The notes under the pieces: model-generated
Seen by the model: the letters and a program-made list of their open reading frames with translations, nothing else
Database searches by the model: none
Told to the model about the DNA's origin: nothing
Source: Euprymna scolopes
Lineage: Eukaryota > Mollusca > Cephalopoda > Sepiida > Sepiolidae
NCBI GenBank assembly: GCA_024364805.1
Contig: CM044489.1
Location: forward strand, 114,977,264 to 115,041,263
Reading direction: 5' to 3'
Length of the DNA stretch: 64,000 nucleotides
In this document: piece by piece, positions 1 through 12,084 of the stretch
Layout of the letters: the number at the start of each line of letters is the position of its first letter
Position numbering within the stretch: the stretch's first letter is position 1
Program-made: the position numbers and the translations under genes

Positions 1-120
1 TGGCGATCTTGGGAGTCAGATTTGGAAGTTAAGTTAGAGTTAATTTAATTTACTTTAATTACGAACTCATTTAGGGAAATAGTCTGTCCAATTCCAGTTT
101 CGCTTAAAAATAAAAGGTCT
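1..120 (-). mobile_element. LINE-A fragment, 5' endonuclease region
   Basis: This strip matches 26510-26625 of the long LINE-A copy (shared 'tggcgatcttggg...', 'gaactcat.tagggaa', 'attccagtttcgctta'). On the minus strand that region encodes the start of the apurinic-type endonuclease. It is truncated by the window edge and by diverged flanking DNA on the right. Confidence 0.75.
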
Positions 121-189
121 TGGTTTACTTTTTAACCTGAGTAGTGTTAGCAAAACAATAACATCTTTTGTTGAACAGAACATGCTTAA

Positions 190-814
190 AAAAAAGTTTT
201 GGTAGGTGAGTATATGAGGATCGAACACGAACCCTTGAGGCAAAGTTGGAAATTAAAGTGTGAACAAAAAAAAACATGCGACGTTAACCATTGGGCCACC
301 ACGACATACTAACGGAAACACATTTGAATTTATTTAATTACTTAGAATTTGCAGGTGCACGTTTTAATGTCTTAATGAGGTCAACTTTGACTGTGAGGGT
401 TTTTATTTTCCCAAGATGTTGGCGAGGGGGGGGGGACCAGCTCCCCTTGTCCAATTTGAATAGAAATTGTCTGATATAAGGAAAATATTTCCACATTGAT
501 CAAAGCTGATTGCTTTCGGACATTTCCGGTGATGGCGACCGAAAAAATACCGCCAGAATGAGTGTCGCTTTTATTATAGGAAAAAGCCTAATCCACATGT
601 GGTGAGCGAAAATGTTGAATATTTATCTTTCTGAAGTGGAGCAAATTAAATAGACAGGCGAGATCCATTGTTAACTTGGAGATATGATTTATATGTGATA
701 TAAAAAGTTTTAAGAAGTTGTGAGCCGACTGAATGCTTCTCTGAAAAAAGCCTTTCTTGGACATACACAAAAAGCGAACATATATACACACATTTTCGCT
801 TTTATATATATAGA
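190..814 (-). mobile_element. Helitron-type element H1 (non-autonomous, 3' end eroded)
   Basis: Read on the minus strand it starts A|TCTATATATATAAAAGCGAAAATG (5' end at 814) like other copies here, and shares its body with 15605-16142 and 16145-16885. The hairpin and CTAG 3' terminus of the better copies are not visible on the left. No protein is encoded. It carries a tRNA-like module at about 200-301. Confidence 0.65.
200..301 (-). repeat. tRNA-like module inside Helitron H1
   Basis: On the minus strand an A-box-like GTGGCCCAATGGTTAACG is followed about 60 bp later by a B-box-like GTTCGTGTTCGATCC. The same module sits at the same place in two other Helitron copies (15690 and 16255). It looks like a SINE/tRNA head carried by the element; a functional tRNA is unlikely because no acceptor stem is seen. 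Confidence 0.5.
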
Positions 815-819
815 TTAAA

Positions 820-1040
820 AATTGCCCTCTATTAATAGAAAGGGTTTCTCTGTCTGCAATATATTGTCAGGGTCTCCAACAAACCCATGTACAAAGAGAC
901 CAAAGATATCCGAGGGTGGTGTCTGGGAAGTATTCAAGTTCTCTTAGTTTTCAATCACTTCAAGTGCTTTCAGAAATTAACACAATGTGATTTAAAAAAA
1001 TCGAATAGTGAATTATAACATTTTAAAATAAAAGACATTG
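820..1040. other. unassigned spacer
   Basis: Ordinary AT-rich DNA between the Helitron and the inverted repeat; no gene, repeat end or RNA recognised. Confidence 0.5.
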
Positions 1041-1042
1041 AA

Positions 1043-1560
1043 TACAAAATTTTAAGGTACTTGTACAGTTTAGTTAAGATATTAAAAAATGAAAACATCA
1101 AAAAAAGTTTAAATTGTACGTATCTGTTATGGAATGAAGTTCCTCGAAAAAAAAATTTCACTTAATTTCATCAAGTAGGTTTTATTTTATAGCGAAAACA
1201 CAATTTGTTACGATACCGAGCAAAAGGTTCGATTTTTAGGAAGAAAAGTTAGTTATTAAAGATGGGAAGGGAGTGTCGGCGCTTTACATGGAGTTATCTC
1301 CCATGTCGTTTCTAAAATTCAAACAAGAATTTAAAACAAATCCAAGACGTCTGCCTTCAACGTGCTCTCATAAAGACATGTTTTTTCTGCTGTAAAAAAA
1401 AAAACAAAAAACTAATCGATCAAATTAAGTGATATTTTTTTTTCGGCGATCTTCATGTCAAAACAGATACGTACAATATAACTTTTTTTTCGATATTTTC
1501 ATTTTTTAATGTCTTGATTAAACTGTACAAGTACGAATTTTAAAAACATAGAAACAACAA
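1043..1560. repeat. fold-back element with ~125-bp inverted arms
   Basis: The left arm (about 1043-1170) and right arm (about 1410-1558) are inverted copies at roughly 80% identity, both containing acttgtacagttta, ttaaaaaatgaaaa and attgtacgtatctgtt. The centre holds ggagttatctccc. This is the shape of a non-autonomous fold-back/MITE-like DNA transposon. No transposase is present and no clear target duplication is seen. Confidence 0.7.
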
Positions 1561-2822
1561 AATTGTCAATTTTTCTGTACAAAACGATTTTTTAGTAAAT
1601 TTTATTAAAAAAAAAAAAAAAAATCACCATCAGATTTTTTAAAGTTACAATTTTTTTTTACCAACATTCCCTTCTATAATGATAAAAATGTGAAGAGATT
1701 CCTTTAAATGCAACATGTTTATTATTACTGAAGAATTCTTTTTAAAAAAATTAAAAAATGATTTTTTTTCTTTAAGAATTTGAAATTTGTAAAATATGCT
1801 TGGAAAGTTTTTTTCTTTCCAAAATTATTTTACAACATTCCCAATTTAAAAAAACAAATGGCTGCTATATCTTTATAACCATGCAACTTTTCCAGAATTG
1901 TTACTATCTTCCTATAGTGTTTAATGCTATTTTTTCCCAGTTTTAAAAAAAATGCTCCAATAAAAAAAATCCAAATTATTGATAAGAAAGATTTTTCCTC
2001 TTTGAAAATTGAAAAGAAGAAACGTTGACAAATCTATACAAAGTGTATAATTTTATCTCTTCTTTTCTTCTTCTATATTAATAAAGTAGGCACAGGAATT
2101 CCCCTCTGGACAAAAGTATTGTAGGTTTGTAACAGCAGATGCCACATACAAATTCAATACATCTAGCTAATAGCAACTATCTTATGTATCTTTCAAACAC
2201 CATTTCAGACACATTCAGTCATGATAATAAAATACTACATTACATCCTACGAGTAACACCATTACAAATGCAATATCTTAAAAAAAAAAAAAAAGGAATC
2301 CCTATTTTTCTCTCTAAATATTTTATCCTACTACTGCTACCACTAGTCACCGGGGAGAATTCTACCCTTCCACAGATTCTGTGATTATACAGACTATAAC
2401 TGATTCATACATACACAGATCTAACAATCTTTTCAATTTCCCATTCATAACTAATAAAGACTCCCTCGCCAGAGTCCGTCTATTCTGATAGGTTGAGCTC
2501 CGATAATTCTCAGATTCCAGAATTCAGTTCTTCACTTTATAAATGGTTACTAACATTAAAATATGGCGTCACTAAGAGACATATTATTCCACCCAGTGTC
2601 AAGTTCATTTAATGCATTGGTCATTTCAGTCATTAAACAATCGTTTAATAACCAGTCGTCATCATCATCAACACAGCAACAAAAAAATTACACAGCCTTT
2701 GCGATAAAGTTTTTTAACCATTGAACACATTTTAACATTATGCTTACATTTGGAACCTTTAACACACACTATACATTACAAGACTATTTTTTCTATTTCT
2801 TTTTTTGTTGACAAGTTTGTTC

Positions 2823-2855
<33 letters not shown>

Positions 2856-3252
2856 TTGTATATGATACAAATCCCTCTAATCGTGGCTTCATAGTGGTCA
2901 GACAGCTGTTCAATTATAAGGGGTCCACAGTGTGTGTAAAGGGGGTTATTCTTCTCCCTCTCCCTCTCCGCATATTTTCCTTCACAATTGGTATTCATTT
3001 TCATGCGTGTGTATTGTTCAATTCTGTTGTGTCTGAGAATGCGATAACATTTCTTCTGCTTAACCTTCACTTTTTTAATTATCAATTCATTTGTGTTTCT
3101 TTTTTTTTTTTTCTTTCTTACACAATTTACTTGTGTTGGGGTTGGAATCTTATTTTTTAACCTTTGAACTTGAAAAAAAAAAACATGTATATCCAATATC
3201 TCTCTCTTTCTCCTCCTCTCTAACACACACACACACATTTTACTTTTTAAAA
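1561..3252. other. AT-rich low-complexity DNA
   Basis: Long poly(A)/poly(T) runs, a catcatcatca run near 2660, a (TG)n tract and pyrimidine-rich patches. Open frames in this stretch are low-complexity by-products; no gene recognised. Confidence 0.6.
2823..2849. repeat. (TG)n microsatellite
   Basis: About thirteen TG units followed by a short TA run. Confidence 0.95.
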
Positions 3253-3617
3253 TCTATTTATATCCCCGACTGTGGCCTATGCCTGTAACGTATGCACACA
3301 CACAAATAACATTATTTCAGCACAATCCGTCACCATACAATTGAATGCAATCTTAAATAAAGCCAGTGTAAAATTTCAGCATTAAATGTTTCATATTTGT
3401 TTTATTAAAATTCACACAAAGTAATTGACCGATCATTATCAATTTTGGAGCACAGTTGCTAGGCGCAGGGGGGGGGGTCTAAATATGATCTATAATTAGT
3501 TCCCCTTAGTATTATGAGAAAAACGTGGAAGCCCTTTATCCTATTCCTTAATTTTTAAATAAACACTTTATTTTGTTTACTTTTATGGCGCTGGGCAACG
3601 CTGGGTAGCCCTGCTAG
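3253..3617 (+). mobile_element. Helitron-type element H8 (3' end clear, 5' end tentative)
   Basis: The 3' end reads gctgggcaacgctgggtagccctgCTAG|T: an imperfect hairpin about ten bases before CTAG followed by T, matching the other Helitron copies. A possible start is A|TCTATTTATATCC at 3253, but that end is weak. Confidence 0.5.
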
Positions 3618-3848
3618 TATATTAATATTTTGTAACTTGATGAAAATATGTAAATTATTTTTTTTTTTACAACTGGTTGATCAAACTCCAAAAACCTCAT
3701 ATATCCTTACTCATTCACAATTTGCAAATAAATTTAATTTTTATGCAATTCCAAAGTTTGTTTTTTTTACTTATAACATGTTTTGAAATGTTTTTAATAT
3801 ACCATCAGATTTTTAAAAAAAAACAAAAAAAAAACCCCAATGTTTTTG

Positions 3849-4012
3849 GATATTTGTTCAGAATTCCTTCAAAATCAAACAACAAAAAATCTGCATAATT
3901 TACATAATGATGAAACGAAAACATATTCCAAAAATCATGTAAATTGATCAAGTAGTTTTATTTTTTAATGAGAATTCAAAGAGTGGCTGTCTCGCCCATT
4001 ATTTTGAAAAAC

Positions 4013-4054
<42 letters not shown>

Positions 4055-4233
4055 AACTCAATTCATACTTACTGTTGTAAAGCATATGAATTCTCATTTA
4101 TCATATAAAAATGATTTTTTTATAAAAAAAAAACTTGATCAATTTATATAATTTTTGGAATATATTTTCATTTCATCACAGGTACATACATAGTTTTTTT
4201 TTTTTTTAATATAAGAAATTCTGGACAAGAACC
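3849..4233. repeat. fold-back MITE, 'ttctggacaagaacc' family, copy 1
   Basis: Inverted arms share ataatttac/gtaaatt, attccaaaaatca and ttgatcaagtagtttta, and the ends read tgttcagaattcc (left) and attctggacaagaacc (right). The centre is a 29-base poly(A) run at 4018-4046. The same layout recurs at 5349, 6119 and 21546. Confidence 0.65.
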
Positions 4234-4731
4234 TGTTTTTGTTATTACTGTACAAGATAGCAGCAGTAGCTACAACATAACGTACACAATATATTATCAT
4301 ACAGTATTGTCATGTATCGAACAAGAGATCTTATATAATTACATGTGTCAAATATTTTTCTGTTGTAATTCAAGTATCAGTCCCTGATTTTAATAAGTAT
4401 TAAAAATAAAGGGTTACCTCCCCTTTTTCAATTAAAATTTTAGGGAAGATTGTTTGTTTTAACTTTTAAATATTTTACTTCCAGTTGTTTCCTTCCCCAA
4501 AAACAGCTCTGTTAATAATAATTATTATATGAACTAAAAAGCATACATTGTCTACCTCCGCTTAACATTCATGAACAAATTTACCAAAAGTTTCAGATGA
4601 GAAGAGATAACTTGTTAATAGTCATTTTTAGTGATTGGGCAAGAATTGTTTAATTATTTATAGTTGAAATGGGTTTCCACAGTTTTCATTGCACTAAAAG
4701 AAAAAAAAAACAAGTTTTCACTTAAAAAACA
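4234..4731. other. unassigned AT-rich spacer
   Basis: No gene, RNA or repeat boundary recognised. Confidence 0.5.
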
Positions 4732-5155
4732 TTTGTACTACCGTTCTCTTGAATATTATTTTCACAATGTTTCAGCCGACTTTTTTCAGGTGTATCTTTT
4801 TGAACTTGAGGATCTTCCTGTCAGAATTTGGACAGTTTCAAACGAAATCTATTTTAATTCATGGAGTTACCATGCGCTCGTTCTATTAACCTTAGAAGAA
4901 AGAAGACTTAAGCAAGAATACAAGTGCAAATTATTAAAAATTTCTACTCTGTCATGTCTGACTGAACGAGAATATGCTAACCCCATGAATTAAATGAAGG
5001 ATTCTGTTCAAAATTCTGAGCAGGTTCCAGAGTTTGACAAGATACATCTGAAGAAGGTTGGAGATTACATCAGCCAAAACGTTGTGCAAATAAGACTCAA
5101 GATGAAAACAATAGTCCGAATAATTTGAATAATCAATCCTCATCTCAAAAGTTCA
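4732..5155. repeat. palindromic repeat family P, copy 1
   Basis: The left part (tactaccgttctcttgaat...cacaatgtttcagccga...) and the right part (tcggctgatg-like sequence inverted, ending caatagtccgaataatttgaata) are inverted copies around a central 200 bp. The same arms occur at 13980, 19168, 29180, 52028 and 63132. It looks like a non-autonomous element with long inverted ends. Confidence 0.65.
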
Positions 5156-5348
5156 GAAACTTAAAGCCATGCTTTAGTAAGAAAGCATTAAACTTAGCAT
5201 GTATAATCATCTATGAGAAACAAACAAAACGAGATGTCTTGAAAAACAAGTGTAGCCGATATTCTAATTCAGACTTTTTAATCATCCATATTTGCTAATC
5301 TTTTCTTTTACTATGTAATCGCCCTTTTGAGCAAAACAATTATGTTTC

Positions 5349-5681
5349 AATTATTGTCCAGAATCCCCTCTATATTAAAAAAAAAAAATCTGTATAATGT
5401 ACTAATGACCAAATGAAAATATTCCAAAAATCACATAAATTGATGAAATAGTTTTATTTTTAAATAAGAAAATCAAATTTTATGAGCATTCGAGGAATCT
5501 TGTCCACCATTTTGAAAAAAAATGTTTAACAAAGGTAGATAACTCATACTTACTAGATTTATGTTGTAATGCCTACTAATTTCTATTAATCACTTAAAAA
5601 AATTTCATAAAATTAGAACTACTTGATCACTTTTTTTTTTTTAACTTGTTTTCAATATAGGAAAAATCTGGGCAAGAACCA
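5349..5681. repeat. fold-back MITE, 'ttctggacaagaacc' family, copy 2
   Basis: Starts ttgtccagaatcccc and ends aaaatctgggcaagaacc; the arms share attccaaaaatcacataaattgat and its inverse. Same design as 3849-4233. Confidence 0.6.
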
Positions 5682-6118
5682 ATGTTTCTTTTCCCAGTTG
5701 GCTTCTTTTGTCAACATTTTGTGTGGACGATTAAACTCTCTACAACTGTTTTTAATGTATTATTTTTGTTGTTAGTAAAACATGGTTTTAAATTAAAAAC
5801 AAAAAATGCTGTATTGACAACAATGAAAACCTGCTGAAATTTTTTTCAATGGAAATAATTTCCGATTAATCATTAAAATATGAGAATTTTATTATCAACA
5901 AAGTGCATAAAATTTATGGATTAACCTAATAATTTCTACCAAAGTATATTGATAACAAGTTAAATTAACTTTAAAGCTAATTCACCATGTTTTTAAAGCT
6001 ATGAAAGGTTCTAATAGAAGTTATTAGTTTAATCCATATATTTTCCTCATCTTGAAAAACATAAGAAATTAAGAAATTGTCACAAAATTATTGCAAAAGT
6101 TAACATATAAAGATTAAT

Positions 6119-6342
6119 TGGTTCTTCTCCAACATTCCCCTTATATTAAAATTTTTTTTTTTTTTAATTTGTATGATGCACCAGTGTAAATTCATCAAAT
6201 AGTTTTATTTTTATGAAGAAAATCATTTTCAAAATGGTGGGAAAGACAACTACTCTTCCAATACTCATAAAATTTGATTTTCCTATTTAAAAATAAAACT
6301 ACTTTTTGTTTTGTAATATGGGGTGAATTCTGGACAAGAACC
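6119..6342. repeat. fold-back MITE, 'ttctggacaagaacc' family, copy 3
   Basis: Starts ggttcttctccaacattcccc and ends gaattctggacaagaacc, with arms sharing atagttttatttttatgaagaaaatc and its inverse. A shorter version of the family at about 224 bp. Confidence 0.6.
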
Positions 6343-7640
6343 AATTAATCTTAGATTTATTTTTCTAGTTCAACTTTTAAAAAATGTTATTTAAATTAAT
6401 TCTTAAATATGGAAAATTGAAAAGTACTGCAACGACAATTAAAAAAATAAAAAACTTGGTTTAAAGTTGGTTCAAAGAGAAAGCAAGGGAAAAAAATCTT
6501 TCCCTCCAAATGAGCTTTTCAAACCGAATTGTTTTTTTTGCATAAATGTTTGACCTAATTTGAAAGGAATGAAATTTTGTAAAGAATTTTAAGTTGAAGT
6601 TTTGACAAGAAAATAAATAATTAGTTGTCATAATGAGAAAAAGAACAATTGAATTTGAAATAATCACAAAATAAACATAAAACAATGGTATACATGTCAC
6701 CGTCAATGTAATGTTAACAAATAACAATTGTTGTACGTCTCCACTTTCTGAAATTTTATCATGTTTTCTATCAGAATTGAAATTCAGATCAACAACAAAA
6801 CTCATTAAATTGATGAAACAAACATCAAAAAAACCTTAAATATTTCAAAGGAAAGATAACCCATGTTTTCTTCAGTTGGAATTTGTCATTTTTCAAAATT
6901 GAAAAAGAAAAAGACAAGTTTGTGATAAGTATTAAAAATTAATCATTTTATTAGGAAATTACTTGTCATTAAGGTGAACATATCAGCAGGTTCATAAAAA
7001 TAAATACATGGTTCATTAATAAATCTTTAAAAAAAATAAAAATAAAATAATGTAATAAATAATTTTTAGTATACTTGATTGATAGTATTGTTATAGACAT
7101 TAGTTACTGAATTAAATTAATAACCGGGTGGAGATTAGACTATTTCAGCAGACATTGATCACTTTTTTATCAGGAGTGTGTTATGTTATGTTAGAATTTT
7201 TAAATATATAAATATTTTTTTAATATAAAATTTGAAAATACTTTCAAGATGAAGTGTTCTTGATATTTTAGGTTTTGAACTGTTAATCTCATCATAATAT
7301 TCACATTTCAGCTGCTGTTCTCTCCAGTCTTCTTCAAATACCCTTTGTCATATAATGCTTTTATCCATGAGGCTAAACAATAAAGTGAAATCCATTTAGA
7401 AATTCTGAGTTCAATCCTTGCTGAACTAAATAAAAAAGAAAGTAAAATAATTTTTTTTTTTTTTGTAAATTAACGAATACAAAATACTTGTCGGCACAGA
7501 ATGCAGAATAAAACTGTATAACCCAAGCAGATTAAGTTAGGAAGTTTAGAATTTCTAGTAGGTAAGATTATCAAATATGGCAAAAGGCACGAGAAGAAAG
7601 CAGATGCATATGAACAATAAAAACAGGGATAACAATATGA
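6343..7640. other. unassigned AT-rich spacer
   Basis: No coding region is supported. Around 7370-7430 a tRNA-like gagttcaatcct occurs without a convincing A box. Confidence 0.5.
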
Positions 7641-7699
7641 AATTTGTAAATTATATATATATATATCCAGAATCCTGGAAAAGATTAAGTTTTCATTCT

Positions 7700-7909
7700 G
7701 TTAGAGTATTATTTTTTTTCTTACCTATGTCAAGGAGATTGTTTTCAGTTAAGTTTGTTAGTGTACAGCCTAGCGTCCACATTGCTTGACTAATCATCAA
7801 ACTTTTCATATGAGACCAAGTTTGTGAATTTTTGTTCCATCAGTCAAAAGTTTTTAGCAGACACACAAACATACATACATACATACATTTTCGCTTTTAT
7901 ATATATAGA
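7700..7909 (-). mobile_element. Helitron-type 5' end (H12)
   Basis: The right edge reads acattttcgcttttatatatataga|t, which on the minus strand is the A|TCTATATATATAAAAGCG start shared by Helitron copies at 814, 16142 and 16885. A (catacata)n run adjoins. The left limit is not visible and is a guess. Confidence 0.45.
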
Positions 7910-8169
7910 TAATCTTGTGTGGGTTTGTTTGTTTTATGGTGTATCAACCATTTTTTGTATTATTTAATTTAAAAATGCAATAACATAAAACTGCAAACAA
8001 ATTGTGTGAAACAAATGAATGTAAAAAAAAAAAAAATCTGTTCATAATTTTTGGTTGAATTTTGAAATATGCAACTATCTCAACCATTAAACAAGCTAAG
8101 ATAATCCATGGTTTATTTAGATGTGAGAATCATTTTGTTTATTTTCATTACGTAATTATTATTTATATA

Positions 8170-8764
8170 TCTATAAAAGTGAGAATGCATGTGTGAGGAC
8201 ACTTCTCAACCTATATACTCAACAAATTTTTGATCTACGGACTTTAAATTTGGTATATAGTATATTCAGACATGTGAAAAACTTTTTAATTGGTTTTCAT
8301 CAAGGAGAAAAAGGGGTAAAAAATTAGCAAATTCACAACTGCACATGAGCGGCCGAGAAATATGACAGCTTTTTTTGTTAAGAATTTTTCGTAACACTTT
8401 GTAAATATGGTGTGAAGCTGGTGTAATGGTTATCGTACTTAACTCAATGTTTTTAGGTTTTGATCTCAGTTCGAGTATTTTTCCCCCCCTACAAATAGTG
8501 AACTGTTTAGAAAAACACCTTTTAAAGATTGTCGTAAGCTGGTTATCATACTTCATTCACTGTCTTTAAGTTTTGGTTTCAATCTAAGCTTGATTTTTTT
8601 TTTTTTTACTTACAAGAAGCAAATTGTTTAGAAAAAAACATAATACTCGCATTCACATGCCTCAGTTTTTTTCTGTTTTTTTTTTTGTTTTTTTTTACTT
8701 CATTTTTTTTAAAGGAATTAAAATATAATATTTATGCATATTTTACAACTGGGCGGCCTGCTAG
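8170..8764 (+). mobile_element. Helitron-type element H6 with two tRNA-like modules
   Basis: Starts A|TCTATAAAAGTGAGAATGCATG and ends gggcggcctgCTAG|T, so both termini fit the 5'-TC...CTAG-3' rule with insertion between A and T; the 3' hairpin is eroded. About 595 bp, non-coding. Inside, gctggtgtaatggttatcgtactt plus cagttcgagt (8412-8478) resembles tRNA A and B boxes, and a weaker second copy follows at about 8530-8590. Confidence 0.65.
8405..8480 (+). repeat. tRNA-like module inside Helitron H6
   Basis: A-box-like TGGTGTAATGGTTA and B-box-like CAGTTCGAGT about 40 bp apart. The host element and position parallel the tRNA-like modules in H1, H3 and H4. Confidence 0.45.
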
Positions 8765-9314
8765 TATTTATATAATTTTATTCCTTTAAGCTCATACATC
8801 TTGAGAGGGAATTGTGGATTCAACATGTACGTTCTTATATAGAAACAAATAAAAAAAAATTATATTTCAATCAGCTTGTGAGACAAATTTCAGAGTGCAG
8901 CATTTGTATGTGCTTTTCCAGGATCAAAGTTGCTTGCATGGTTTTTATAAAAATTGTTAATAGAAGAGGGAATTTTCTAACTAAAACTTCAGTTTTAAAA
9001 TCCAATATTTATTAAATCTTAAAATAAACAAAAAAATAAACTGCCAACATTTAGACTTAAGAACATTGAATATATAAGAAACTTAAAAAAAAAAAAAAAA
9101 CTCGCCGAAGTATTTAATCATTTCTTTTTAAATGTAAATTACTTAATATTTGTTTATAACCAACAATATTTCCATATGAAAACATAACCTCATCTCAAGA
9201 GTAGATTCTTATATAAACATACTTTCAGAATTTTACTTCTTACACAAAAAGATTTGGGTGTTAAAATCTCAATACTAACAGGTAAAAGGTTAATTGATTT
9301 GGTTTTATGTTTTT

Positions 9315-10592
9315 AAAGGTATTGTTTTACAGGTTGTCATTGTGCAGAGGGAGACAACTCTCACTTACGAAAAGATTTGTTCATTTTTTTATCTCATAAT
9401 TTAGGACGCGATATTTTTTATTAAATGAAAACATCAAAAAAAGAAAGCTGCAACGATTTTTTTTTTAAATGTAACAAAGCTGATAACATTAATAATACAA
9501 AATGTAGTCTTTAAGCGACTTTTAAGAAAATCGTTTTTTTTTGTTTTCATATCATAATTTTTGATGTTAAAATCAACCTTACAAAATACAAAGGATGAAA
9601 CTTTTAAAGATCCGACAACTTTTTTTTTTACTGTAACAATGAAAATGAATAGTTGTAGAGGAATTGTAAAGAAATTTGATAACATTAATAAGACAAAATG
9701 TAGTCTTTATGCAACTATTAAGAGAAAACCAACGAACCTAAGATATTTTCATTAGATGAAAACATTTAAAAATGAAGCTGCAGCAGCTTTTTTTTTTAAT
9801 AAAAAAATTAAATGTTATGGTAAGGTTTTTAAAAAATTAGTCTTTAACCTTAAAAAAATACAAAGAATGAAACTCGTCAATAACTTTTTTTACTGTAAGA
9901 AAGCTTGCAATATTAATAACACCAACATCTAGTTTTAACATTACAAAATATGAAAATGCAACAATAGTTGTAGAGGAATTGTAAACAAATTTGATAACAT
10001 TATTAATACAAAATATAGTCTTTACAACCTTTATCTATATTTTTTACGACTAAGAGATTAAATGTAACAATAGGAAATTATAATTTTTTAAAAAACTTTT
10101 TAATAAAAAAAAGTTTGGAAAAAAATTATTGCATAAAGACTACATTTTGTATCATTAATGTTATCAAATTTCTTTACAATTCCTCTAGAACTATCGTTGC
10201 ATTTTCATTGTCACAGTAAAAAAAAAAAAAGTATTTTTTAAAAACCTTAACCATAACATTTTATTTTTTAATAAAAAAAAAAGTTACTGCAGCTTCATTT
10301 TTAAATGTTTTCATCTAATGCAAATATCGTTTATTCATTGGTTTTAGCATCATAAATTGTGATATGAAAACAAACGATTCTCTTAATAGTCGCATCAAGA
10401 CATTTTCTATTATTAATGTTATCAGCTTTGTTACATTAAAAAAAAATCGTTGCAGCTTTCTTTTTTAATGTTTTGATTTAATAAAAAGAAATATCGCATC
10501 CTAAATTATGAGATGAAAAAAACTGAACGAATCTTTTAGTAAATGAGATTTGTCTCCCTCTGCACAGTGACAACCTGTAAAACAGTGCCTTA
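9315..10592. repeat. 1.28-kb fold-back element with arms of several hundred bases
   Basis: The ends are inverted copies: aaggtattgttttacaggtt on the left and its near-exact inverse before 10592. Homology continues inward for most of each half (gtgcagagggagaca, tctcataattta, aaatgaaaaca, gctgcaacgatttttt, acaaagctgataacatt). Internal direct repeats of the ttgataacattaataa.acaaaat.tagtcttta block recur near 9480, 9675 and 9990. No transposase is encoded. The flanks are TTAA-like, but no exact duplication can be fixed by eye. Confidence 0.8.
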
Positions 10593-11081
10593 TTAAACTA
10601 CAAGTAGTAATTCCACTATTTTGATCCCAGATAGAATAGATTCATCATGGCAGAATTTATTGGACATGCATGCAATGACATTTATATTGCATAATTTTTT
10701 TAAGAATTAATGGAAAGTGATATGCCATCTAGGTGAGATAATAAATAAAATGATAAAAATTGTTAAAAATAGAAAGAATCTCTATAGTAACACATCTATA
10801 GGTCCAGACTGTAGTTTTTGTTTAATGATAGCTTGAGAACGTCGTCGTTTTATTTAAATCCACTTCCTAAGTGTAAGTTTCTTCCTTTGCACACCAATGC
10901 CTGCATTATATTGCCCTTTTTGATGTGGCACATTTTTCTTATACATATTTTTATGTACATAAAAAACTTTATCTAAAAAAAAAATCAATACAAAAAGTGT
11001 CTATGTTTATATCTTTTCTCTATTTCTTATTTGGTAATGTGTAGGAATACAAAATGTCTTTTAAAAAAAAAAATTGAAAAA

Positions 11082-11084
<3 letters not shown>

Positions 11085-11112
<28 letters not shown>

Positions 11113-11113
11113 T
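11085..11113. repeat. (AT)n microsatellite
   Basis: Uninterrupted TA run of about 14 units. Confidence 0.95.
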
Positions 11114-11794
11114 TAATTTTCATTAGTAAAGATTATATAGAAAATTTCAATACGTGACGTGAGTATTCTATTTAGAGAATGTAAGCCCCTTTTTCTTTAA
11201 TTTGATAAATTTATTTTTTAATCATTTCTAACTATAAGGAAATATTTAAGAAATTTTATGCATTTATATATTTTAATAAACCTGCTTCTTATAATTTTTC
11301 TATTTGTCAAGATGTATATGTCTATCAAAAATGATAGATTAACAATTTATTTTATACTTTCTTGACATGTTTTATGAAAAAAAAAAACAAATTAAATACA
11401 ATATTATAGATAAAAACATTGCACACTGAAAAAAAATCTCCTTGTAAAAAGGTGTATCCTATAAACCATTCATTTTTTTTTTTTTTTCATCACAGGCGTA
11501 CATTTTTGTCCGAGCCAAACTGGCAGTATTTACACATTTATAAAAAAACAATTAAGTTGCGATATGGAGAAATAATTTCACTTTCTTGATGAATTTCATA
11601 GAAATTATAAAATTAAATTTCATTTTTTGTAAGGAAGCTTGTGATTTAAACTGAATAACAATTGAAGAATCGATGTGAATGCTCCAAAATTACTTATCTC
11701 AAAATAAAGAAATCAATTTATCAAAATGCATTAATTCACTTTCAGATTGAATAGATTTCTTATATTGATATATCGGGCATTATTAATAAGAGCC

Positions 11795-11805
<11 letters not shown>

Positions 11806-11830
<25 letters not shown>
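11806..11830. repeat. (AT)n microsatellite
   Basis: TA run followed by catacacaca. Confidence 0.95.
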
Positions 11831-12014
11831 CATACACACAAAGTTTTCAAAACAAAGACAACAAGAAAAAAAATTTTAGCATCATGTTCTGTATTTTTAA
11901 GAATGTTACAATTGTTTCAATACCATTTGGACAATTTGAAACTTATTCCAGAATAGCATCTCATCAGACTGTTTGAAAAAACACTGAATTAATACATATC
12001 TGAACAGATTTGAA

Positions 12015-12083
<69 letters not shown>
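12015..12083. repeat. (TC)n(TA)n compound microsatellite
   Basis: A TC run followed by about 27 TA units with one CA interruption. Confidence 0.95.

Positions 12084-12084
<1 letters not shown>

Noticed and set aside
2750-3288. Overlapping open frames of 136 and 159 codons on both strands
   Set aside because: They run through (TG)n, poly(T) and poly(A) tracts; the peptides are low-complexity and match no family.
4018-4046. Poly(A) run as a possible retroposed gene tail
   Set aside because: It lies in the centre of a fold-back element, not at the end of a gene-like sequence.
7360-7440. tRNA-like gagttcaatcct
   Set aside because: No matching A box or stem structure at the right distance.
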